Source: Marimonas lutisalis (GTDB taxonomy: Bacteria; Pseudomonadota; Alphaproteobacteria; Rhodobacterales; Rhodobacteraceae). From it: a stretch of DNA of 64,000 bases. Where the stretch lies: NCBI RefSeq assembly GCF_005434965.1, contig NZ_SKCI01000001.1, positions 62,001 through 126,000 on the forward strand, in the 5' to 3' direction. The notes under the pieces are model-generated. The model did no database searches, was not told the origin of the DNA, and saw nothing but the letters and a program-made list of their open reading frames with translations. The position numbers were made by a program, and so were the translations under genes. Of this stretch, positions 7,992 through 17,037 are shown piece after piece. The first letter of the stretch is position 1, and each line of letters begins with the position of its first letter.

Positions 7992-9053
7992 ATGTCCGGT
8001 ACTGCACAGGTGCCCGTATTCGACGGGCATAACGACATTCTTCTGAAGCTGGACAAGTCCGGGGGACGGGCCGCCTTGCCCGGGTTTGTCACCGGCATGG
8101 ACAGCCACGTGGACATGCCCAAGGCGCGCCTGGGCGGGTTCGCGGGCGGTTTTTTTGCCATGTTCGTTCCGTCGCCGTTCGATTTCTCGGCGGCGATGGA
8201 GGAAATGAAAAAGTCAGCATACGACCTGCCGCTGCCCGATCCGGTGGCGCAGGAGGCGGCGCTGCCGGTGGTGATGCGCCAGGCCTCTCTCCTGATGCAA
8301 CTGGAGGACGCGGGCGCAGTGAAGATCTGCCGCACTGTGGGCGAGATCGAGGCGACGATCGGCACCGGGCGGCTGGCCACCGTGCTGCACCTGGAAGGGG
8401 CCGAGGCGATTGATCCGGAGTTCCACGCCCTTGACGTGCTATACGCCGCTGGCTTGCGCTCGCTCGGACCGGTGTGGAGCCGCAACACGATCTTCGGCGA
8501 AGGGGTGCCATTCACCTTTCCCGCCTCGCCGGACATCGGCGGAGGCCTGACGGCGGATGGCAAGCGGCTGGTAAAACGCTGCAACGAGATCGGCGTGCTG
8601 GTGGACCTGAGCCACCTGAACGAGGCCGGCTTCTGGGACGTCGCCAAGGCAAGTGATAAGCCCCTGGTGGCCACGCATTCCAATGCCCACGCGCTCTGTG
8701 CCCATGCCCGCAACCTGACCGACCGGCAGCTGGATGCGATCGCCGAAAGCGACGGGATGGTGGGGCTGAATTTCGCCACCGCATTCCTGCGCGAAGATGG
8801 CGCCATGCGCCCCGATGTGCCGCTGGAGCAGATGATCCGGCATCTCGATCACATGGTTGCGCGCATGGGCGAGGACCGGGTGGGTCTGGGCTCGGATTTC
8901 GATGGCGCGATGGTGCCGGAGAAGATCGGCAGCATCGCCGGGCTGCCGCACCTGATCGCGGCGATGGAAAAGGCCGGCTATGGGCAGGAGTTGATCGAGA
9001 AAATCGCCTGGCGGAACTGGATGCGGGTGCTGGAAAAAACCTGGAGTGCTTGA
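7992..9053 (+). CDS. Membrane dipeptidase, peptidase family M19
   Basis: Zinc-dependent dipeptidase-fold enzyme of 353 residues. Metal-site motifs are in order: DGHND near residue 13, HLEGAEAI with the bridging Glu near 135, LVDLSHLNE near 206, VATHSNAHALC near 228 and GLGSDFDG near 300. The family hydrolyses dipeptides, often with a C-terminal D-residue, or related compounds. It starts 41 bases after the TDT transporter with ACAGGAGG before the ATG, and precedes an amidohydrolase, forming a probable three-gene operon. No signal peptide is seen, so it should be cytosolic. Confidence 0.9.
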   Translation: MSGTAQVPVFDGHNDILLKLDKSGGRAALPGFVTGMDSHVDMPKARLGGFAGGFFAMFVPSPFDFSAAMEEMKKSAYDLPLPDPVAQEAALPVVMRQASLLMQLEDAGAVKICRTVGEIEATIGTGRLATVLHLEGAEAIDPEFHALDVLYAAGLRSLGPVWSRNTIFGEGVPFTFPASPDIGGGLTADGKRLVKRCNEIGVLVDLSHLNEAGFWDVAKASDKPLVATHSNAHALCAHARNLTDRQLDAIAESDGMVGLNFATAFLREDGAMRPDVPLEQMIRHLDHMVARMGEDRVGLGSDFDGAMVPEKIGSIAGLPHLIAAMEKAGYGQELIEKIAWRNWMRVLEKTWSA

Positions 9054-9111
9054 CGGAATCGGTTTTGCGTTTGCATGCTAACGATATTGGGCTGCAACGG
9101 AGGGCGCAGAG

Positions 9112-10293
9112 ATGAGCGGCAAGCTGGTCATTCGCAATATCGGGCTGATCCTGTCGGGCAAGATGGAAGAGCCGATCCTGGACGGCGATTGCGTGATTGC
9201 CGAGGACGGCAGGATCACGGCCATCGGCTATGAAAAGGATCTCGATTGCGAGGGCGCCGAGACAGAGGTGGATGCCCACGGCATCACCATTGCACCGGGG
9301 CTGATCGACAGCCACGTTCACCCGGTGGTGGGTGATTACACCCCGCGCCAGCAGCAGCTGCACTGGATCGATTCCACCCTGCATGGCGGGGTGACCACGC
9401 TGATTTCCGCGGGCGAAGTGCATATGCCCGGGCGGCCCAAGGACGTGGTCGGCCTGAAGGCGATGGCGATCGCCGCGCAGCGCTGGTACGAAAATTTCCG
9501 CCCTTCCGGCATGAAGGTGATGGCTGGCGCACCGGTGATCGAGCACGGCATGGTGGAACAGGATTTCAAGGACATGGCCGATGCCGGGGTGAAACTACTG
9601 GGCGAGGTTGGCCTGGGAACGGTCAAGGATGGCAAGACCGCGCGCCAGATGGTCGACTGGGCGCGCAAATACGGCATCCAGTCCACGATCCACACCGGGG
9701 GCCCGTCGATCCCGGGCTCGGGGCTGATCGACGCGGACATGGTGCTGGAGACCGGCACGGACGTGATTGGGCATATCAATGGCGGGCATTCGGCGCTGCC
9801 GGACGACCAGATCATGTGCCTGTGCGAAAGCTGTACCGCGGGGCTCGAGATCGTCCATAACGGCAACGAGCGCGCGGCGCTTCTGACGCTGAACACGGCA
9901 CGGGAACTGAAGCAGATGGACCGGCTGATCCTCGGCACGGACGGGCCGGCGGGCTCGGGCGTGCAGCCGCTGGGCATCCTGCGGATGGTGGCAATGCTGT
10001 CGAGCCTGGGCGATGTGCCGGCAGAGGTGGCGTTCTGCTTTGCCAATGGCAATACCGCGCGGCAGCGCGATCTCGAGCAGGGCATCATGGAGGTCGGTCG
10101 GCCTGCCGATTTCGTGCTGATGGACCAGGCCCAGCACGCGCCGGGCAAGACGATCCTAGAATCTGTGCAGCTGGGCAACCTGCCGGGCGTGGGCATGACC
10201 GTGATCGACGGTGTCGTGCGCTCGGGACGCAGCCGCAACACCCCGCCTGCGCAAACCCTGCCCGAGGTGACGAAGGGCGCGGCCCCCGCCTGA
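9112..10293 (+). CDS. Amidohydrolase-superfamily protein, enamidase-like
   Basis: Cyclic amidohydrolase of 393 residues. The N-terminal beta-sandwich is followed by the metal motif GLIDSHVHPVVGDY (HxH near residues 66-68), further ligands in STIHTGGPSIPG (His near 190) and DVIGHINGGHSALPDDQ (His near 220), and GTDGPAGSGVQP with the catalytic Asp near 280. The wording is closest to what I know of enamidase (6-oxo-tetrahydronicotinate hydrolase), but this is pattern recall, not a search; a hydantoinase- or dihydroorotase-like role is possible. The start has CGGAGGGCGCAGAG in front. Last gene before a long repeat-filled gap. Confidence 0.72.
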   Translation: MSGKLVIRNIGLILSGKMEEPILDGDCVIAEDGRITAIGYEKDLDCEGAETEVDAHGITIAPGLIDSHVHPVVGDYTPRQQQLHWIDSTLHGGVTTLISAGEVHMPGRPKDVVGLKAMAIAAQRWYENFRPSGMKVMAGAPVIEHGMVEQDFKDMADAGVKLLGEVGLGTVKDGKTARQMVDWARKYGIQSTIHTGGPSIPGSGLIDADMVLETGTDVIGHINGGHSALPDDQIMCLCESCTAGLEIVHNGNERAALLTLNTARELKQMDRLILGTDGPAGSGVQPLGILRMVAMLSSLGDVPAEVAFCFANGNTARQRDLEQGIMEVGRPADFVLMDQAQHAPGKTILESVQLGNLPGVGMTVIDGVVRSGRSRNTPPAQTLPEVTKGAAPA

Positions 10294-10433
10294 GCGTTCG
10301 ATTGGGTTAATCCCGCCGCGGCGCGGCGAAAGCCGGGGGGTGATCCGCGGCTGTCCTCCGGCTGACATGCGTGCACCGCCGCAGCGCGGCAAATCTTTAC
10401 GGTGTCTTCAGTTAACCGCGCGTGCGGTAGGCC

Positions 10434-10719
10434 GCCCCCCGGCACACGGCCCGCCCACCCACCCCCGTGCGCCGGGGGGCTTGGCGCGCCATGACAAATG
10501 GCGCGCGCGTAGAGAGGGCGGAGTTTGAGTATTTGGACCAAGAAAGAGCGAAGGTTCGGACAGCCCCATGTCTCTTTCTTGGTAAAAATACTCAATGGCC
10601 TGACCTGTCGGCCGGCGGCGCGGTGGAGGATCAGGCAGGCGGATGATGGCCTGGCGGGGCCGAGGCGCCAGCCGAGGCCCCGCCCCGCCGCGACGCGTGG
10701 AACACGCGGCGCAAAACCT
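10434..10719. repeat. Composite intergenic palindrome array, locus 1
   Basis: Fills the 426-base gap between the amidohydrolase (ends 10293) and the leftward dctM (ends 10720). Module A: arms 10434-10449 and 10465-10480 (15 of 16 pair) around a C-rich loop containing CCCACCCACCC. Module B: arms 10525-10548 and 10572-10595, TTGAGTATTT plus CCAAGAAAGAG paired with their complement across a 3-base internal mismatch. Module C: GGCGGGGCC/GGCCCCGCC (from 10653) followed by a CGCGTG-GAA-CACGCG hairpin and the ending GGCGCAAAACCT. Modules recur in the same order at 48.3 kb and partly at 39.6, 55.2 and 60.4 kb. Bases 10294-10433 hold only minor GC-rich hairpins. It could serve as a two-way terminator. 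Confidence 0.85.
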
Positions 10720-12018
10720 CTACCTGAGATTCTGGGGCAGCCAGGTTGCGAGACCGGGGAAGGCAATCAGCACGAAGACCATCACCACCATGATCAGGAA
10801 CATCGGGATCGCCGCGCGGGCGATGTAGTTCATCTCGTGGTTGGTCATGCCCTGCATCACGAACAGGTTAAAGCCGATGGGCGGGGTGATCTGCGCCATT
10901 TCGACCACGACGACGATGAAGATGCCGAACCAGATGAGGTCGATGCCTGCTTCGCGGATCATCGGTTCGACGACCGCCATGGTCAGCACGACCGAAGAGA
11001 TGCCGTCGAGAAAGCAGCCGAGGATGATGTAGAACACCAAGAGCACCATCAGCAGCTCGAACCGGCTGAGCTCCCACCCGGCGATCAGGTCGGCCAGGGC
11101 GCGCGGCAGGCCGGTGAAGCCCATCGACAGCGACAGGAAGGACGCGCCGGCGAGGATGAGGGCGATCATCGCCGAGGTGCGCGTGGCGCCCATCAGGGAC
11201 TCCGTAAAGGTTTTCCAGCTGAGCGAACCCTGTGTCGCGGCCAGGATCAACCCACCGATCACGCCGAAGGCCGCGGCCTCGGTCGCGGTTGCATAGCCGA
11301 GATACATCGAACCGATAACCACGAGGATGAGCGTAAGCACCGGGATGAGAAAGCGCGAGTTCTGGACCTTCTGGCCGAAGGTCATCTTGTCTTCCTTCAG
11401 CGGGTTCCAGTCCTTGCCGATCTTGGAATAGATCGCGACATAGCCCATGAACATCGCCGCCAGAACGATACCAGGCAGGATGCCGGCGAAGAAGAGCTTG
11501 GTGATGCTTTCGTTGATGGTGACGCCGTAGACGATGAGCGTGAGCGAAGGCGGAATCATCAGCCCCAGCGTGGCCGCGCCGGTCAATGTGCCGATGATCA
11601 TTTTCTCGGGGTATTCGCGTTTTCGCAGTTCGGGGATCGACATCTTGCCCACGGTGGTGAGCGTGGCGGCCGAGGAGCCCGAGACGGCGGCGAAGACCGT
11701 GCAGCCGGCGATGTTGGTGTGCACCAGCCCGCCGGGTAGCGGCGCCATCCAGGGCGCCAGGCCCTTGAACATGTCTTCGGACAATCGCGTGCGGTAGAGG
11801 ATTTCGCCCATCCAGATGAACATCGGCAGGGCGGTGAGGGTCCAGCTGGAGGAGGCCGACCAGATCGTTGTCAGCATCACGTCGCCCACGGGGCGGGTGG
11901 TGAAGAGCTCCATGCCCACCCAGGCCACGCCCATGAGCGCGAGGCCCACCCAGACGCCGGTGCCCAGAAGCGTGAACAGCACGAAGAGAAAGAGGATGAT
12001 GATCGAGAGGTTTTCCAT
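10720..12018 (-). CDS. dctM: TRAP transporter large permease subunit
   Basis: DctM-type permease, 432 residues, many transmembrane helices. Family stretches: FAAVSGSSAATLTTVGKMSIPELRK around residue 130 in spirit (conserved GSS and PELRK), LMIPPSLTLIVYGV and VVEMAQITPPIGFNLFV near the C-terminus. It is the last gene of the leftward operon and starts 3 bases after dctQ stops. It runs into the module C end of the composite repeat, where transcription probably ends. Confidence 0.92.
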   Translation of the reverse strand: MENLSIIILFLFVLFTLLGTGVWVGLALMGVAWVGMELFTTRPVGDVMLTTIWSASSSWTLTALPMFIWMGEILYRTRLSEDMFKGLAPWMAPLPGGLVHTNIAGCTVFAAVSGSSAATLTTVGKMSIPELRKREYPEKMIIGTLTGAATLGLMIPPSLTLIVYGVTINESITKLFFAGILPGIVLAAMFMGYVAIYSKIGKDWNPLKEDKMTFGQKVQNSRFLIPVLTLILVVIGSMYLGYATATEAAAFGVIGGLILAATQGSLSWKTFTESLMGATRTSAMIALILAGASFLSLSMGFTGLPRALADLIAGWELSRFELLMVLLVFYIILGCFLDGISSVVLTMAVVEPMIREAGIDLIWFGIFIVVVVEMAQITPPIGFNLFVMQGMTNHEMNYIARAAIPMFLIMVVMVFVLIAFPGLATWLPQNLR

Positions 12019-12021
12019 CGC

Positions 12022-12555
12022 TTATTCCCCCTGCGCCTGGTCTTCGAGATCGCGGGTGATGCGATGATCGCCGCGGAAAATGACATGGATGAGGTGATCG
12101 GTCAGCGCGATGGCCAGCATAATCGCGCCAAACAGCATCAGTGATTGCGGGATCCAGAGCGGGGTTTTGTCCTGGCCCTGGGAAATGTCGTTGAACTTCC
12201 ACGACCAGTAGACGAACTTGCGCGCGTTCCAGACGAAATACCACATGGTGGCCGCGCCGATGCCGAAGCACCAGATTTCAAGCCAGCGGCGGACCTTGTC
12301 GGGCACGGCGTTGAGAAGGATCGAGACGCGGATATGGCTGCCGCGGTTGAGCGCGTTTGCGAAGGCGAGAAACGAGGCTGCGGCCATGGCGTATCCGGCA
12401 TAGTCGGGAGCGCCGGGAAAGACCTCGCCGGTCCAGCGGGCGACCATTTGCAGGACGATCAGGGTAAGGATCGAGATCAGACAGAGCGCGGCAAGAACAC
12501 CTGCGGCGAGATACATGAAATCGAGGCCTGAGCGGAGTGCGCGCAAGGCGGCCAT
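12022..12555 (-). CDS. dctQ: TRAP transporter small membrane subunit
   Basis: DctQ-type protein, 177 residues. Hydrophobic segments at about 14-38, 55-72, 95-113 and 140-160; includes the family-like phrase LAFANALNRGSHIRVSILLNAVP, in which the charged loop after helix 2 contacts the large subunit. ATG at 12553-12555 follows a CAGGGGGACC site. Gene order dctP-dctQ-dctM is standard. Confidence 0.88.
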   Translation of the reverse strand: MAALRALRSGLDFMYLAAGVLAALCLISILTLIVLQMVARWTGEVFPGAPDYAGYAMAAASFLAFANALNRGSHIRVSILLNAVPDKVRRWLEIWCFGIGAATMWYFVWNARKFVYWSWKFNDISQGQDKTPLWIPQSLMLFGAIMLAIALTDHLIHVIFRGDHRITRDLEDQAQGE

Positions 12556-12588
12556 GGCGGGTCCCCCTGTTGGTTTTTGTTGGTTGGA

Positions 12589-12610
12589 GCGGGCGGCTGT
12601 GGCCGCCCGC
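12589..12610 (-). terminator. Hairpin between dctP and dctQ of the second TRAP locus
   Basis: GCGGGCGGC (12589-12597) and GCCGCCCGC (12602-12610) make a perfect 9-bp stem with a TGTG loop. It lies in the 72-base dctP-dctQ gap. There is no T-run directly after it in the direction of transcription. It matches the position of the hairpins at 4864 and 62236. Confidence 0.6.
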
Positions 12611-12627
12611 CCGGGTGTCGTGCGCGA

Positions 12628-13605
12628 TTATTGCATCGAATTGAACGCGTCGACGATGGCCTTGCCGTCGTCACCGGCCGCTTCGAGCCATTCGTTGGTC
12701 ATCGTGACGCCGATCTCTTTGAGCTCGTTCACCATCTTAATGGACGCGGGGCCAACCTTCATGCCGCCAGCGCGCAGGCCTTCGAGGGTGAACTGGGTGT
12801 ATTCCTTGGAGCGATACCAGCCGGCGTATTCGGCCAATCCGGCGCAGCCTTCGATCACGGCCTTATTTCCGTCCGAGACGCCCGACCAGACATCGGAGTT
12901 CACGAAGACGTAGTTGCGCGGCAGCCAGGCATCGACTTCGTAGAAGTAGTTGAGCGATTCCCAGACCTTGCGGTCATACCCGGTGGAGCCGGAAGAAATC
13001 ATCGCATCGGCGACGCCGGTGGCGAAGGCCTGCGAGATCTCGGCGGCTTCGATTGTCACCGGCAGCATGCCGGTCAGCTCGGCCAGCCGCGAGGTGGCGT
13101 TATTGTAAGAGCGGAACTTGATACCCTTCATCTCTTCCACCGAATTGACGGCGTTCTTGAAATAGAAGCCCTGCGGTGGCCACGGCACCGAGTAGAGCAG
13201 GGTGAGGTTCTGATCGGCCAGCACCTTTTCGATGGTGGGTTTGGCGGCATCCCAGAGCTTTGCCGCGTCGTCGAAAGACGTGGCGAGGAAGGGGATGGAA
13301 TCGAAGCCGAAAATCGCGTTCTCGTTCTGGTGGCCCGAAAGCAGGCGTTCACCGATGGGGGCCTGGCCGGTCTGCACCGCGCGCTTGATGTCTGCGCCCT
13401 TGAAGAGCGAGCCCGAGGGGTGGGTGACGATTTCGATTTCGCCCTGCGTGCCGGTGGTGACGCAGTTGGCGAACTCGGCGCCGGTGGCCGAATGGAAGTT
13501 CGAGGCCGAATAGGCCATCGGCATGTCCCATTTCTCGGCCATGGCCGGAGCGGCGGCCGTCAGCGCGATGGCCGAGGCGGCGGCAAGTGTGGTGAGATGT
13601 TTCAT
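12628..13605 (-). CDS. dctP: TRAP transporter substrate-binding protein
   Basis: DctP-family periplasmic receptor, 325 residues. The frame is open well upstream, but the ATG at 13603-13605 gives a clean signal peptide (MKHLTTLAAASAIALTAAAP, cleavage near AMAEKWDMP) after an AGGGAGA site. Ligand-site segment: VEEMKGIKFRSYNNATSRLAE, with the carboxylate-binding Arg in FRSYN. A Cys pair in the C-terminal half (VIEGCAGLAEYAG region) is unremarkable. It follows the dadA-like gene by 46 bases in the same operon, so its ligand should be what the enolase-superfamily enzyme and DadA-like oxidase degrade, most likely an amino acid or betaine. Confidence 0.9.
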   Translation of the reverse strand: MKHLTTLAAASAIALTAAAPAMAEKWDMPMAYSASNFHSATGAEFANCVTTGTQGEIEIVTHPSGSLFKGADIKRAVQTGQAPIGERLLSGHQNENAIFGFDSIPFLATSFDDAAKLWDAAKPTIEKVLADQNLTLLYSVPWPPQGFYFKNAVNSVEEMKGIKFRSYNNATSRLAELTGMLPVTIEAAEISQAFATGVADAMISSGSTGYDRKVWESLNYFYEVDAWLPRNYVFVNSDVWSGVSDGNKAVIEGCAGLAEYAGWYRSKEYTQFTLEGLRAGGMKVGPASIKMVNELKEIGVTMTNEWLEAAGDDGKAIVDAFNSMQ

Positions 13606-13651
13606 CTTTTTCTCCCTGGTTGTGGTCCGGGTCGAGCCCGGGTTGGTTACG

Positions 13652-14917
13652 TTACTGAATGAAACGTGACGGGGAGTAGGCCTCCAAGTCAACATTCGGG
13701 GTCCGGTCTGAGAGGAGCCGGGCCAAGATTTGGCCGGTTTTCGGCCCGCCGGTAAGGCCGATATGGTGATGTCCGAAGCCGAGATAGGCGCCCTTGAGGC
13801 CCGGAACCGCGCCGATCGCGGGAATCGAATCGGCCGGGGCGGGGCGGTGACCCATCCATTCGGTTTCATGCGACCAGGTGAGCTGGGGCAGGATGCCCGC
13901 GAGCTGACGCTTGAGCAGGGCGATCGGTGCAGAGGACGCGGGCGCGTCCAGCCCGCCGAATTCGACGATGCCGGCCAGGCGCAGGCGGCCCTGCATCGGT
14001 GTCATGACGAATTTGCCCGCGGCGACCATGACCGGGGATTTCGGCATGACCGGGGGCTCCCACAGTTCGAGGTGATAGCCGCGTTCGGTTTCCAGCGGGA
14101 TTGAGAGCCCGAGTTTCGCGCCAAGCTGTTTCGACCAGGCGCCGGTGGCGAGCACGGCGGCATCGCAGGCGATGGTTTCGGCGCCCGAGGAGGTTTCGGC
14201 GCGGACACCGGTGATCTGGCCGTTATCGCGCACGAAATCTGTGACGGTGGCGCGGATCATCCGGCCACCGTTGGCCACCACATGCGCGGCGAGGTCTTTG
14301 ACATACTGGCCTGGGTCGGAGATGCGGCCGTGATCGCCCAGGCGGGCGGCAAAGCCGGCCTCGTCGGAAAAGCAGGGGTCGTAGGCTTGAAGCGCGTCGC
14401 GCTCCATCTCATCCCAGTGAAAGCCCAGATCGCGCCGGATGCCCCAGCCGAAGGCATCGCCCTCATAATGGGCGCGGTCGCGGTAGAGGAAGAGATAATC
14501 TGACGGCTCGATCCATTTCTCGGCCCCGGTGCCCTGCGCTAGGGCGAGGTGTTCATTGAGGCTGTCGCCCACGACGCCATGCACGGCCTGCGCGATGCGG
14601 CGCACGTCGGCGGCGTTGGCATGCGAGAGGTATTTCGCGAGCCACGGCGCGAGGCGCGGCAGGTAGCCCCATTTGAGAAAGAGCGGCTCGTTCCGGGAAA
14701 AGAGCATCTTCGGAGCTTTCTTCATCAGCCCCGGCACGGTGACGGGCACGACCGAACAGGAGGCGAGCACGCCGCCATTGCCGAAGGAGGTGCCTTCGCC
14801 GGCCTGCGCTTCGCGCTCGATCAGGATGACATTATGGCCGTCGCGCTGGGCCCAGATGGCGGTGGAGACGCCGACGATGCCCGCGCCGATGATGGCGATG
14901 GTCTTTTTCTCGGTCAT
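13652..14917 (-). CDS. FAD-dependent D-amino acid dehydrogenase (DadA-like)
   Basis: Flavoenzyme of the DAO/DadA superfamily, 421 residues. Dinucleotide motif [17 protein letters not shown] lies at residues 6-22 and the FAD-contacting Glu-Arg phrase [18 protein letters not shown] follows. A late-domain [15 protein letters not shown] carries the typical C-terminal FAD motif. The family oxidises D-amino acids (or D-hydroxyproline and N-methyl amino acids) to imines or keto acids, passing electrons to the respiratory chain. The ATG at 14915-14917 overlaps the stop of the preceding enolase-superfamily gene as ATGA, implying tight coupling; the longer open frame upstream is ignored. A likely partner acting on the product of that enzyme. 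Confidence 0.85.
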   Translation of the reverse strand: MTEKKTIAIIGAGIVGVSTAIWAQRDGHNVILIEREAQAGEGTSFGNGGVLASCSVVPVTVPGLMKKAPKMLFSRNEPLFLKWGYLPRLAPWLAKYLSHANAADVRRIAQAVHGVVGDSLNEHLALAQGTGAEKWIEPSDYLFLYRDRAHYEGDAFGWGIRRDLGFHWDEMERDALQAYDPCFSDEAGFAARLGDHGRISDPGQYVKDLAAHVVANGGRMIRATVTDFVRDNGQITGVRAETSSGAETIACDAAVLATGAWSKQLGAKLGLSIPLETERGYHLELWEPPVMPKSPVMVAAGKFVMTPMQGRLRLAGIVEFGGLDAPASSAPIALLKRQLAGILPQLTWSHETEWMGHRPAPADSIPAIGAVPGLKGAYLGFGHHHIGLTGGPKTGQILARLLSDRTPNVDLEAYSPSRFIQ

Positions 14918-16041
14918 GCGGGGCCCGCCTGTGCGTATCGGGCGATCCGGCCCATGTCGGGCCGCGCGCCGAGGCCGGGCGTGTCGGGCACGATCACCTG
15001 GCCGGCGTCGACCTGGAAGGGCATGTCCAGGATATCTTCGGCGAGGAAATAGGAGGCCTGGTAGAACTCGCACCCCAGCGTGATCGCCGGGGTAGCGGCA
15101 ATCATGTGGGCACCGGCGAGATGGGCGAGGCCGCTTTCGAACATGTCGCCGCCATAGGCGGTGAGGCCGTTGGCGGCGGCGATGGCGGCGACCTGCTGGG
15201 CACGGGATAGGCCGCCGGATTTCATGATCTTGACCGACACGCCGTCGCAGATCCCTTCGGCGGTGGCGCGCATCATGTCCTCGGGGCCGAAAACGGATTC
15301 ATCGGCCAGGAGCGGCACGTCGATCATGCCGCGCAGGGTGCGCATCAGGCCGAAATGGTGGGCGCGAACGGGTTGTTCGATGAAATCGGGCTTGAACTGC
15401 GCCACGTCGGTCACGCGCGCCGGGGCCTCATCCGGGGCAAGGCCCTGGTTGTAATCGACGCGCACCGAGAGCGAGGGGTAATCGCGGGCGATCTGTTCGA
15501 GGCGCATGATGTCGAAGGCGTGGTCGCGGAAGCCGGCCTTGAGCTTGATCAGGCCGATGCCGTCTTCGACCAGGCGGTCGAGAAGGGCGCGATCCTGTTC
15601 GAAATCGGGATTGGCGATGGATACCGAGAGCGGGATACGATCGCGGCATTTGCCGCCCAGGAAGGCATGGGCGGGCAGGCCGGTGATCTGGCCGGAAAGA
15701 TCGAGAAGCGCGCTTTCAAGTGCCGCCTTGGCCTCGGTCGCGTGGGCGACGGCATAGAGCGCGTCGGCCATGATCGCGGCGCGGTCGGAGACGCGGCGGC
15801 CCAGCACCAGCGGGCGCAGGTAGCGGTCGAGCGCGGCGAAGCTGGCCTCGGGTGAGCCGGTGAAGACGGACCAGGGCGAACCTTCGCCCCAGCCCTGTGC
15901 GCCGCCTTCGGCGGTGAGCCGCAGGACCACGATTTCGCAGGTGTCTTCCACTGTGCCGATGCCGTGATCGCGCCGCGAGGTCACCGGCAGCGCCAGATGC
16001 CAGACATCGAACCCCGTGATTTTCTGGTCCAGTTCGGACAA
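14914..16041 (-). CDS. Enolase-superfamily enzyme, muconate-lactonizing subgroup
   Basis: Enolase-superfamily TIM-barrel enzyme, 375 residues. Active-site residues are all visible: the KxK pair K166/K168 in LIKLKAG, metal ligands D196 (VDYNQ), E222 (IEQP) and D247 (ADES), and the opposite-face base K271 in SVKIMKSGG. Two lysines on opposite faces fit 1,1-proton transfer (racemase/epimerase), dehydration or cycloisomerisation. With DadA-like oxidase and a TRAP importer in the same operon, amino acid or betaine epimerase, or hydroxyproline-type dehydratase, is favoured over muconate chemistry; this is inference from context. First gene of the leftward operon, 102 bases from the divergent LysR gene. 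Confidence 0.82.
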   Translation of the reverse strand: MSELDQKITGFDVWHLALPVTSRRDHGIGTVEDTCEIVVLRLTAEGGAQGWGEGSPWSVFTGSPEASFAALDRYLRPLVLGRRVSDRAAIMADALYAVAHATEAKAALESALLDLSGQITGLPAHAFLGGKCRDRIPLSVSIANPDFEQDRALLDRLVEDGIGLIKLKAGFRDHAFDIMRLEQIARDYPSLSVRVDYNQGLAPDEAPARVTDVAQFKPDFIEQPVRAHHFGLMRTLRGMIDVPLLADESVFGPEDMMRATAEGICDGVSVKIMKSGGLSRAQQVAAIAAANGLTAYGGDMFESGLAHLAGAHMIAATPAITLGCEFYQASYFLAEDILDMPFQVDAGQVIVPDTPGLGARPDMGRIARYAQAGPA

Positions 16042-16143
16042 ACGACTCCCCCATTCCTTGGCACACAGGTTGCCGGGGTGCGTGCATCATTTCAAATAAG
16101 ATGTTATGGGCAGGGTATAAGTTTTTTTGATGGAATCGCGCGC

Positions 16144-17037
16144 ATGTCCCTGAGATTTCGGCAGTTGCAGGCATTTCACGCGGTGATCGAGACCGGCACG
16201 GTGACCGGGGCGGCGGCGCATCTGGGCATTTCGCAGCCCGGTATTTCCAACCTGCTGAGCCAGTTGGAACGGCAAACACAGCTGACGCTGTTCGAACGGG
16301 CGCGCGGGCGGTTGGTGCCGACGCCCGAGGCGGGCGTGCTGTTCCAGGAAATCGATACGGTGGTGCGGGGCCTCGATCACGTGGCACAGGCGGTGACCGA
16401 TTTGCAGAACCAGAAGGCCGGGCAGCTGCAGGTGACCGCGCCGCACGCGCTGTCGATCGGGTTCATGCCGCGCGAGATCGCGCGGTTTGCCAGGGACCGG
16501 CCCAACCTGTCGATTTCCTACCAGGCGCAGTATTCGGCGCGGATCCAGGAATGGGTGCAGGCGGGTCTGTTCGAGATCGGCATCTGCGAGGTGCCGGTGC
16601 AGCGCGACGTATTCGAGGCCGAGGTGTTCCGGTTTGAATGCCTGTGCACGGTGCCGGACGGCAGCGACCTGGCCGCGCGCGAGGAGCTGACGCCGAAGGA
16701 CCTGGATGGTTATCCCTTCGTGGTGATGGGGCCCGAGCACATGACCTATCGCCGGACGCGCGATGCGTTCGACCGCGCGGGCGCGGTGTGGAACCCGCGC
16801 GTGCACACCCATCTGCACCAGAACACGCTGAGCTTTGTCAAACAGGGGTTCGGCGCGGCGCTGGTTGATCCGTTTACCACCGCGTTCGATTTCGAGGGCG
16901 GGTTTGTGGCGCGCAAGTTCGCGCCGCAGGTGACACTGGACCTGGCGATCATCACGTCACGGCAGCGGCCGCTGTCGGTGGTAGGACAGGAATTCCTGAC
17001 CCAGCTGAAAGAGAGCCTGGCGGATTACGCGGTTTAG
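16144..17037 (+). CDS. LysR-type transcriptional regulator
   Basis: LysR-family regulator, 297 residues. The winged-helix DNA-binding domain is at residues 4-62 (RQLQAFHAVIETGTVTGAAA, then SQPGISNLLSQLE), followed by a co-inducer-binding domain. The ATG at 16144 starts right at the family N-terminus; the longer open frame upstream overlaps the divergent gene and is not used. Divergent transcription from the epimerase-dadA-TRAP operon is the standard LysR arrangement, so it probably controls that operon from the 102-base gap, with a pathway substrate as inducer. Its stop overlaps the convergent thiamine-diphosphate enzyme gene by 4 bases. Confidence 0.9.
   Translation: MSLRFRQLQAFHAVIETGTVTGAAAHLGISQPGISNLLSQLERQTQLTLFERARGRLVPTPEAGVLFQEIDTVVRGLDHVAQAVTDLQNQKAGQLQVTAPHALSIGFMPREIARFARDRPNLSISYQAQYSARIQEWVQAGLFEIGICEVPVQRDVFEAEVFRFECLCTVPDGSDLAAREELTPKDLDGYPFVVMGPEHMTYRRTRDAFDRAGAVWNPRVHTHLHQNTLSFVKQGFGAALVDPFTTAFDFEGGFVARKFAPQVTLDLAIITSRQRPLSVVGQEFLTQLKESLADYAV

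Noticed and set aside
14914-16041. Assignment as the known hydroxyproline-betaine epimerase
   Set aside because: Fold and catalytic lysines fit the group, but no Rieske demethylase genes and no ABC transporter accompany it, so the name would be overreach.
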